From: Planomonospora parontospora
Lineage (GTDB): Bacteria > Actinomycetota > Actinomycetes > Streptosporangiales > Streptosporangiaceae
DNA: 64,000 bases
Assembly (NCBI GenBank): GCA_014647935.1
Contig: BMQD01000004.1
Location: 313,292-377,291 of the forward strand
Reading direction: 5' to 3'
Of the stretch, positions 53,003-60,700 are shown in pieces. Positions within the stretch are counted from its first letter, which is position 1; every line of letters starts with the position of its first letter. A program made the translations under genes and the position numbers. Under the pieces are notes generated by a model. That model did not search any database. It was not told the origin of the DNA and saw only the letters and a program-made list of their open reading frames with translations.

Positions 53003-53880
53003 CGGACCTCGCCTCCGGTGGACAGGCCCAGCAGGCGGGCGGGTTTGTCGAAGCGGGCCAGGCGGCGCATCCAGGCGAACCCGGCGCCGAAGAAGGCCGC
53101 GACCACGACCAGGACGGCCTGGCCGAGGGCATCGTCGTACTCGGCGACGTAATCGGGGTTGAACACCACCAGCATCGCCGCGAAGGCGACCGCCGTGCCG
53201 ACCACGATCTGCACGCTGCGCCGGGTGGAGCGGCGCTCGGCCTCGACCCGGCGGCGCATGTCGAGCTCCTCGCGGGCCGAGACGGCGAGCGCGCCGAGCA
53301 CGTCGCGCAGGCCGGGGCCGCGGAGCCGGGAGTTGAGGATCAGCGCGGCGATCACCAGGTCGGCGGAGGGGTCGTCCAGCTCGTCGGCGAACAGGCGGAG
53401 CGCGTCGGGCAGCGGCATCCGGGTGTGCAGGCGGTCCACCAGCCCGCGCAGGTGCGGGCGGAGCGTGGGGGAGGCGGCCCGGATCGACGACGGGATCGCC
53501 TGCTCCAGCCCGGAGGCCCCGGCGATGGTGTCGCGCAGGGACTCGGTCCAGGCGGCCAGCCCCTCCAGCCGGTGCATCGCCGTGCGCTCCTCGGCCGCGC
53601 CGCCGGACAGGCCGCGCCAGCCCAGGGCGAGCAGTACGGCGCCGGCCGCCATCACCGGCCACCCCGTCACCAGGAGCACCGCCACCCCGGAGATCGCCCC
53701 GGCCGCGGTCCGGGTGGACAGGGCCCGGAGGAACTCGCGCCTGGCGGCCTTCCGGCCCGGGGTCGCCGGGCGGGGGCGCACGCCGTACAGGGCGAGGCCG
53801 AGCAGGAACAGGCCGCCGCCGACCGCCGCCCCGGCCAGCAGCGCCAGCGGGTCGAACAGCCCCGGCGGGACGGGGATCAT
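52993..53880 (-). CDS. tadB: Type II/IV secretion system F-domain protein TadB
   Basis: 295 residues from ATG 53880, which overlaps tadA's stop. Two N-terminal membrane helices, the T2SSF domain (WTESLRDTIAGASGLEQAI, LADRLHTRMPLPDALRLF-like, LRDVLGALAVSAREELDMRRRVEAERRSTRRSV in outline) and two C-terminal helices. Pairs with TadC in the pilus assembly platform. Confidence 0.9.
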   Translation of the reverse strand: MIPVPPGLFDPLALLAGAAVGGGLFLLGLALYGVRPRPATPGRKAARREFLRALSTRTAAGAISGVAVLLVTGWPVMAAGAVLLALGWRGLSGGAAEERTAMHRLEGLAAWTESLRDTIAGASGLEQAIPSSIRAASPTLRPHLRGLVDRLHTRMPLPDALRLFADELDDPSADLVIAALILNSRLRGPGLRDVLGALAVSAREELDMRRRVEAERRSTRRSVQIVVGTAVAFAAMLVVFNPDYVAEYDDALGQAVLVVVAAFFGAGFAWMRRLARFDKPARLLGLSTGGEVRDD

Positions 53881-55178
53881 GCCCACTCCCCGGGGTCGTA
53901 GCCGTGCCGGGCGAGCTCCTCCAGGCAGGACAGCGGTGCGTGTGGCAGGACGCGGCCGTCCGGGGCCGCGGCGAAGACCTCCGAGGAGAGCACTCGGCCG
54001 TCGACCCCGGCCACCTCGCGCACGCTCGACACGAAGCGCCGCAGCGTCCCGCCCCTGGCGTACTCGTTGCGCTTCTCGATGAAGACCACGAAGTCGATCG
54101 CGCCCGCGATCAGCATGTGGGTCGCGTCGATCGGCAGGCGCTCGGCGGCCTGGAGCGCGTAGGTCGCGATCCGGTTGAAGACCTCCATCGAGGAGTTGGC
54201 ATGGATGGTGGAGAGCGAGCCGTCGTTGCCCTGGGTCATCGCGTTGAGCATGGTGACGATCTCGTCGCCGAGGACCTCGCCGACGATCACCCGGGAGGGG
54301 TTCATCCGCAGGGACCGGCGGACCAGCTCGGCCATGCTGATCTCGCCCTGGCCCTCGGAGTTGGGCAGCCGCTGCTCGAAGGCCACCACGTTGGGGTGGA
54401 GCTCGGGGAACTGGTCGAGGCCGAGCTCCAGCGCGCGCTCGACGGTGATCAGCCTCTCGTGCGGCGGGATCTCGTTGGCCAGCGCCCGCAGCAGGGTCGT
54501 CTTCCCGGCGTTCGTGGACCCGGCGATCATGATGTTCTTCCTGGCCGCCACGGCGGCCGACAGGAAGCGGCCCAGTTTCGGGGTGAGCGTGCCGTTGCCC
54601 ACCAGGTCGCTGAGGAAGACCTTGCCCAGCCGGGCGCGGCGGATGGAGATCGACGGGCGGACCGTCACGTCCATGACCGCCGAGAGCCGCGAGCCGTCCG
54701 GCAGCCGCAGGTCCAGCTGGGGGTTGGCGGTGTCGAACGGCCTGCTGGACAGGCCGCTGTAGGCGGCGAGGATCTGGATCAGCTCGACCAGCTCGTCGTC
54801 GGACTCGGCGACCGGCTCCCCCATGAGCTCCTGTCCGTCGGCGTAGCCGATGAAGACCCGGTCGCAGCCGTTGATGTCGATGTTCTCGACCTCGGGGTCG
54901 TCCAGCAGGGGCTGGAGCCGGCCCACGCCGAAGAGCGCCGCGTGGATGCCGGAGGCGAGCGCCTCCTCCTCCTCGGCGGTGGGCGGGGTGCGGCCGACCC
55001 CGATCTCGCCGCGGGCGTACTCCTCCAGCACCTGCGCGATCAGTGCGCGGGCGAACTGGCGCTCGTCCTCTCCGGTCATCGGGGGCAGGCCGCTCGCCTG
55101 GTCCAGCCGCCGCTGGTGGGCCAGGCGGTCGCCGACCTCCTGCCGGAACCGCTTCACCAGGGTGTGGTCGATGCTCAT
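53877..55178 (-). CDS. tadA: Tad/CpaF-type secretion ATPase TadA
   Basis: 433 residues. CpaF/VirB11-like ATPase: N-terminal helical part, then DDPEVENIDINGCDRVFIGY, Arg-rich FDTANPQLDLRLPDGSRLSAV, Walker A AGSTNAGKTTLLRAL (residues 219-233), Asp box ITVERALELGLDQFPE, Walker B RVIVGEVLGDEIV and His box GSLSTIHANSS. It powers pilus extension and perhaps retraction. Strong GGAGGGGG precedes ATG 55178. Confidence 0.95.
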   Translation of the reverse strand: MSIDHTLVKRFRQEVGDRLAHQRRLDQASGLPPMTGEDERQFARALIAQVLEEYARGEIGVGRTPPTAEEEEALASGIHAALFGVGRLQPLLDDPEVENIDINGCDRVFIGYADGQELMGEPVAESDDELVELIQILAAYSGLSSRPFDTANPQLDLRLPDGSRLSAVMDVTVRPSISIRRARLGKVFLSDLVGNGTLTPKLGRFLSAAVAARKNIMIAGSTNAGKTTLLRALANEIPPHERLITVERALELGLDQFPELHPNVVAFEQRLPNSEGQGEISMAELVRRSLRMNPSRVIVGEVLGDEIVTMLNAMTQGNDGSLSTIHANSSMEVFNRIATYALQAAERLPIDATHMLIAGAIDFVVFIEKRNEYARGGTLRRFVSSVREVAGVDGRVLSSEVFAAAPDGRVLPHAPLSCLEELARHGYDPGEWA

Positions 55179-55230
55179 GCGACCCCCTCCGTCGGCCGCG
55201 CGGGCGCCGCCGCGCCTCCGGTCGGCCCGC

Positions 55231-56151
55231 TCACGGGCCCTCCTCCCGCCATCCGGTCGGGGCGGGGTACGGGGCCGGGGTGCCGTTCGGGGCGGGGGCC
55301 TCGCCGTACGGGCCGGGGGCCGTGCGGGGGATCCGGACGCCCAGGCCGGTTCCCGGGAGAGCGCCCGGGGCGGTGCTCGGAACCGTTCCTCGGACGGCAC
55401 CTGGGGCCTCGCGCGGAGCCGTCTCGGCGGCCAGGCGGCCGGCGAGCTCCCGGGCGGTGCGGATCAGCAGCGAGCGGTCCAGGCGACCGCCCCACTGGCC
55501 CCGCAGCAGCTCCGCGCCCTTGGGGTCGTGCGCCAGCCCCGCCACGAAGGCGACGTCCTTGCTGGTGGCGGCCACGATCCGGCGGACGTCCTCGATCGTG
55601 CCGCGGTACTGCCGGGGGTCGGCGATCACCACGACCCCGACCCGCGCCCCCCGGGGCATCACGTGCAGGCGTTCGCGCAGGTGCGCGACGTGGTCCAGGC
55701 TCCCCCGGGTGAACAGCACCACCAGTCCCGCCTCGGCGATCAGCTCCCCCAGCTCCGGGTGCCCGCCCAGGCGGCCGCAGTCGGCCAGCACGTCCGCACC
55801 GGGCAGCGCGGCCAGCGCCCTGCCGAGCGGCCCCCAGAGCCAGGTCAGCCCGGCCGCCTGCTCTCCGTGGGTGAGGCCCGCCAGCACGTCCAGCCCGCCG
55901 ACGATCTTCTGGGTGTGCTCGTGGATCAGGGCCGTCGTCAGGCCGCGGCGGGCCGTGGCCCCGAGCGTGAGCAGCCCCCGCCCGGGGTTGAGCACTCCCC
56001 CGTCGGCGGCCGGCAGCCGGTAGGCGACGTCCCCTCCCGCGGGGTCGCACTCGGCCAGCAGCACCGGGCGCGGCCAGACCGCGCCGAGCGCCGTGGCCGC
56101 CGTGGTCACGCCGGGCGCTCCCTTGTCGGCGGCCAGCACGATGAGCGCCAC
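55231..56151 (-). CDS. TadZ/CpaE-like MinD-family ATPase
   Basis: 306 residues. MALIVLAADKGAPGVTTAATAL holds a deviant Walker A (KGAPGVTT), followed by ECDPAGGDVAYRL (switch I) and VLADCGRLGG (Walker B-like). The C-terminal ~60 residues are Pro/Gly/Ala-rich and likely disordered. TadZ proteins position the Tad machine at the cell pole or membrane. Starts one base after cpaB ends. Confidence 0.85.
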   Translation of the reverse strand: MALIVLAADKGAPGVTTAATALGAVWPRPVLLAECDPAGGDVAYRLPAADGGVLNPGRGLLTLGATARRGLTTALIHEHTQKIVGGLDVLAGLTHGEQAAGLTWLWGPLGRALAALPGADVLADCGRLGGHPELGELIAEAGLVVLFTRGSLDHVAHLRERLHVMPRGARVGVVVIADPRQYRGTIEDVRRIVAATSKDVAFVAGLAHDPKGAELLRGQWGGRLDRSLLIRTARELAGRLAAETAPREAPGAVRGTVPSTAPGALPGTGLGVRIPRTAPGPYGEAPAPNGTPAPYPAPTGWREEGP

Positions 56152-56152
56152 G

Positions 56153-56857
56153 TCAGCGCGCTCCCGGCAGCTCGGCCAGGGCGATCTCGCCCCGGGCGGC
56201 GTAGGTCACGACCGTGGGCGAGATGGTCGCGTCCACGATGATCGTGATCTGCCCGGCGGAGCCGTTCCGGCCCGACGAGCCGACGCTGTGGACGAGCGCG
56301 CTCTGCGCGAGGATCCGCCCGGCCGCGGCCTGGGAGTCCCCGCCCCGGCCCGGCACGTGGACGACCTGGACCCGGTCGCCGCTGCGCAGCGTGCCGGGCA
56401 GCTGGCCGGGCTTGAGCGCCAGCCCCACCTGGGCCTTGCCCGGACCCAGCTCCTCGCTGGAGGACAGGACCATCTCCCTGGTCAGCAGGGTGCCCGGGAG
56501 CAGGGTGACCCGGGCGAAGTTCTCGGCGACGCGGGCGCGCTCGGCGTAGGGCACGTAGCCGATGCCGGTGTCGGCGATCTGCACCTCCCGCATCGCGGTC
56601 TGGGCGATGGGCTGCCCGGTGCCGACCTGCTGGACGATCTGGATCGCGGAGACCCGGTCGCCGCTGCGCAGCACGAGCAGGGTGGTGGCGAGCGCGCCGC
56701 CCAGGATGAGCAGTACGGCGAGCGCCGCGAGCGCGGGCTTGCGCTCTCTGGGGGAGACGGGCAGTTTGCGTGACGCCGGTCCCGACAGGGTGCCCGGCGG
56801 AACAGGCCGGTCGGCGTTCGCCGGCGCGCGGCTGGATGGCTTCTCGCTCGTCCTCAT
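56153..56857 (-). CDS. CpaB/RcpC-like SAF-domain protein, first gene of the Tad operon
   Basis: 234 residues from ATG 56857 (GGGAG upstream); ATG 56884 in the same frame has no ribosome-binding site. A cytoplasmic Pro-rich start, one membrane helix (ALAALAVLLILGGALATTLLVL), then a SAF domain (RVTLLPGTLLTREMVL, AQVGLALKPGQLPGTLRSGDRVQVVHV in outline), as in CpaB and flagellar FlgA. Acts outside the membrane in pilus assembly. The operon promoter should lie in the AT-richer region just upstream. Confidence 0.85.
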   Translation of the reverse strand: MRTSEKPSSRAPANADRPVPPGTLSGPASRKLPVSPRERKPALAALAVLLILGGALATTLLVLRSGDRVSAIQIVQQVGTGQPIAQTAMREVQIADTGIGYVPYAERARVAENFARVTLLPGTLLTREMVLSSSEELGPGKAQVGLALKPGQLPGTLRSGDRVQVVHVPGRGGDSQAAAGRILAQSALVHSVGSSGRNGSAGQITIIVDATISPTVVTYAARGEIALAELPGAR

Positions 56858-57202
56858 GGGCGTGGGGGCTCCCAGAGTGATCATTTTGTGGGTTACTGAT
56901 CGAATTTACGCCATTATGCGCACCTTGCCGATGTCCCGTGGGGCAAAAGCGAGGACCAATGCTCGTTTGGTAGGAACGGGTTTGTCAATGGAGATCCACT
57001 GAAACCTTACGCTTCCGGCAGGTGACATCTGACTTATCCGGATGATAAGGACATCAACAAATCCCGATAACAACCGTCACAATGGTTTCAGCCGTCATTC
57101 GGCTCACGGGCCCGGCGCCTTCACCCTCCGGGACCGAGGGTTGTGCGCCGCTTTTCACGGTGATTCATCCTGAACCAGTTCAAAAAGTGGCACTCTGGGG
57201 GC
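56858..57202. promoter_or_regulatory. Divergent control region between Tad operon and EccC block
   Basis: A 345-base gap clearly less GC-rich than the genome average, especially 56,880-57,090. It holds a small inverted repeat CTTATC / GATAAG at 57033-57049 and several A/T-rich hexamers usable as -10 elements on both strands. No coding sequence, tRNA or riboswitch fold is apparent. Presumed to carry the promoters of the pilus operon (minus) and the 57.2-kb gene (plus). Confidence 0.5.
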
Positions 57203-57580
57203 ATGGGAACGTGGTTCAGGGGGCTCCCGCCGAGCTCGGGACGGTTCCGCCTCGTCGTCCGGGAGGCCGCCGCACGGTTGCGCCGCGGAGGCGTCCGGAC
57301 GCCACGGCGGCCGCCCGTCGTCCGGGTCACCGAGCGGACCGCCGTGCGCTTGCACCGGGCGGCGGCCGGGCTGGCCGAGGTCACCTCCGAGGTCAACGCC
57401 TACGCGGAGCTGCTGGAGGAGAAGGCCCACGAGTTGCGAACCCGGGCCCGCGACCGGGAGCGCGCGCCGGGTCCGCCCGCTTCCCGGGGTTTTCCACCGA
57501 GTTTTCCACAGGCTGGTCCGGGTGCTCCTCAGATGACGGGAAGCTCCCGTCGCGGTGACACCCCACATGAACCGCTATAA
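57203..57580 (+). CDS. Small basic coiled-coil protein, unknown
   Basis: 125 residues. The start MGTWFRGLPPSSGRFRLVVRE is strongly basic; the middle (VTERTAVRLHRAAAGLAEVTSEVNAYAELLEEKAHELRTRARDRE in outline) is a convincing amphipathic or coiled-coil helix, which random GC-rich frames rarely give. The last 35 residues are Pro/Gly-rich and the DNA there contains DnaA-box-like sites, so coding may end earlier in function. GGGGGC precedes ATG. Not recognised; possibly an accessory of the EccC ATPase downstream. Confidence 0.5.
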   Translation: MGTWFRGLPPSSGRFRLVVREAAARLRRGGVRTPRRPPVVRVTERTAVRLHRAAAGLAEVTSEVNAYAELLEEKAHELRTRARDRERAPGPPASRGFPPSFPQAGPGAPQMTGSSRRGDTPHEPL

Positions 57581-57629
57581 CAAGTCGGCATCGACCGGTG
57601 GTTATCCACAGGTTGCCGCGTTTTCCACA
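57490..57629 (+). promoter_or_regulatory. Cluster of DnaA-box-like sequences
   Basis: Four 9-mers in one orientation: TTTTCCACC (57490), TTTTCCACA (57502), TTATCCACA (57602, a perfect classical DnaA box) and TTTTCCACA (57621). They span the end of the small coiled-coil gene and the leader of the EccC gene. No dnaA, dnaN or oriC-type genes are near, so a regulatory or DnaA-titration site is more likely than an origin. Confidence 0.5.
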
Positions 57630-57726
57630 TGCTGCCCCCGAGGCCGCACTTCTGCCGCGAACACCCCTTCCCCTGCCGTTCCCAGTCATTAGGTTTGGGC
57701 GCAGGGCCGGACCGAGGAGAGCGGCG

Positions 57727-60700
57727 ATGCGGATCATGCTCACCGTGCTCAGCGAGCACGCCGACCGGGACGTCCTGGTCGAGGCCGACGAGTCGACCAC
57801 GGTCGCCCGGCTCGCCGAGGCGCTCGCCGGGCAGCCTCCGGGCGAGCGCTCCGGCAACGTGGTGCGGCTGACCCGCACCCGGGCCCCCTACGGCCTGGGT
57901 CGCACCGGCGCCGGGGCCGCGCCCCCCGACCTGTGGCTGGACGGCCGGGTCCTCCCCGCCGACGCCCCCGCGCTCGGGCTCCTGCGCGACGGCGACCTGG
58001 TCACCCTGGACCGGCGCCTGGCCGTCTCCACCTTCGCCGAGGAGCCCGCCGGCATCGTGGAGATCCGGGTGTCCGGCGGGCCCTGCGCCGGGTCCGTGCA
58101 CCGCCTCGGCTTCGGCGTGCACACCATCGGCTCCGATCCCGCCTGCACGGTGGCCCTGCGGGATCCCTCGCTCCCCGGCCGGGCCGCCGTGGTGCGGCTC
58201 ACGCCCGACGCCATCACGGTGGAGCCCGCCGTACCCGGCGCCGCGGGGCCCGCGCTGGACGGCGAGCCGGTGGAGGAGGCGGTGGGCTGGCCCGAGCACG
58301 CGGTGCTCACCTGCGGCTCCTCGGTGCTGACGCTGACGGCCGTCGAGCCGCCCGACGCGCACCTGGACGACCGGCCCGACGGCGGGCTCGCCTACAACCG
58401 GCCGCCCCGGATCCGTCCCCCGGAGCCCGCACGGCGGCTGGAGGTGCCGGTGGAGCCCCGGCGCGCCGAGGGCATGCGGCTGCAGCTGCTGACCGCGTTC
58501 CTGCCCCTGGTGCTGGGCGTGGGCATGGCCTGGGCGCTGCGGATCTGGTACTTCCTGCTGTTCGCGCTGCTGAGCCCGACGATCATGATCGGGCAGTGGT
58601 GGAGCGACCGGCGGCACGGCCGTAAACGGCACCGGCAGCAGATGAAGGACTACCGGGAGCGCCTGGCCGTCTTCGAGGCCGAGCTGGAGCGGGCCCGCGC
58701 CGCCGACGAGGCCGCCCGCCGCGCCGCCGCGCCCGACCCCGCCGAGGTGCTGCTCACCGCGACCGGCCCGCGGCGCAGGCTCTGGGAGCGCCGCGACCAC
58801 GACCCCGACGCCCTCCGCCTCCGGGTCGGCCTCGCCGAACTCCCGGCGGCGCTGGAACTCGTACCGGAGCGCGGCGCCCCGCCGGACTCCCCGTTGCCGG
58901 AGCCGCCGGCCTGCCGGGCGGTGCCGGTGGCGCTGGCCATGCGGCGGCTCGGCGTGGCCGGTCTGACCGGCCCGAGGGAGACCGTGTCCGGCCTGGCCCG
59001 CTGGCTCGTCGGCCAGGCCGCCGCCCTGCACAGCCCGCGCGACCTGGCGATCGTGGTGCTGTCCGCGCACGGCGACGGCGAGGAGCGGTGGAACTGGGTG
59101 CGCTGGCTGCCGCACTGCGCCCCGCACGGCGGCGAGGACTGCCTGGCGCTGGTCGGCGCGGACCCGGAGGCCGCGGCCCGCCGGGTCGCGGAGCTGACCA
59201 CTCTGATCGACGAGCGCCTGGGCGAGGGCGACGGGCCGCTCAGGCCCGCCGCTCCGCGCGTCCCGTCCGGCTGGGGCGGTCTCGGCGGCGACTCCGCCGA
59301 TCCGCCCCGCTACGACGAGCGCCCCTACGACGTGCTGGTCCTCCTGGACGGCGCGCGGGTGCTGCGCGCGCTGCCCGGCATGCCGCAGGTGCTGCGCCAG
59401 GGGCCCCGCGCGGGCGTCCACACCCTGGCCCTGGACGACGAGCAGCGGCTGCTGCCCGAGGAGTGCGCCACCGTCGTCCAGGCGGGCGCGGACGGCCGGC
59501 TCCGGCTGCTCGGCGGCGGCATGGAGAGCCTCGGCGAGATCCTGGCCGACCAGGTCCCGGCCTCCTGGTGCGACCGGCTCGCCCGCTCGCTGGCCCCGAT
59601 CCGCGACGTCAGCCGCGACGAGGCGGGCACGGCGCTGCCCGGCTCCGCGCGCCTGCTGGACCTGCTCGGGCTCCCGTCCGCGGGCCCCGCGGGTTCGCCG
59701 GACCCGCTGGGCGGCACGGTCCTGGGCGGCAAGGCCCTGGCCGGGCGGTGGGGCCGCTCCACGGCGGCGGTGATCGGCGCCGGACCGGACGGCCCGTTCT
59801 CCGTCGACCTGAGCCGCGACGGGCCGCACGCCCTGATCGCGGGCACCACCGGCGCGGGCAAGTCGGAGCTGCTGCAGACCCTGATCTGCTCGCTCGCGGC
59901 GGCCAACCGGCCGGACGAGATGACGTTCGTGCTGATCGACTACAAGGGCGGGGCGGCCTTCAAGGAGTGCGTACGGCTCCCGCACACGGTCGGCATGGTC
60001 AGCGACCTGGACGGCCATCTGACCCAGCGGGCCCTGGCCTCCCTGGCCGCCGAGATCCGGCGCCGGGAACGGCTGCTGCTGGCCGCCGGGGCCAAGGACA
60101 TCGAGGACTACCACGCGCTGCGCGACGCCCAGACGGCCCGCGCGTCCCGCGACCTGCTGGTGGCGGGCGGCCCCTCCCCGATCGGCGCCCCGGCCGGGGC
60201 ACCGGCCGGATCCCCGGTCACTCCGCTGCGGGGGCGGGGCGGCGGCCCCCTGGCGCCGCTGCCCCGGCTGGCGCTGGTGATCGACGAGTTCGCGGCGATG
60301 GTCAGCGAGCTGCCCGACTTCATGACCGGGCTGGTGGACATCGCCCGGCGGGGCCGGTCGCTGGGCATCCACCTGATCCTCGCCACCCAGCGGCCCGGGG
60401 GCGTGGTGACCGCCGACATCCAGGCGAACACGTCGCTGCGGATCGCGTTGCGGGTGACCGAGGCCGCCGAGTCCACCGACGTCATCGGCACCCCCGACGC
60501 GGCGCACATCTCCAAGTCCACGCCCGGCCGGTGCTACGTGCGGTCGGGGACGGGCACCCCGGTGGCCGTGCAGACCGCGCGGATCGGCGGGCGGAGCCCG
60601 GCCGCGAGCGAGGCCAGGACGCGGGTGACGGAGGTCGGCTGGCGGGCGCTGGGGCATTCCCCGGCCGCGCCGGAGGCCGGACCGGAGGGCGCCACCGCCA

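Noticed and set aside
57490-57629. Replication origin
   Set aside because: Only four boxes in one orientation, no AT-rich unwinding element, and no dnaA/dnaN/rpmH neighbours.
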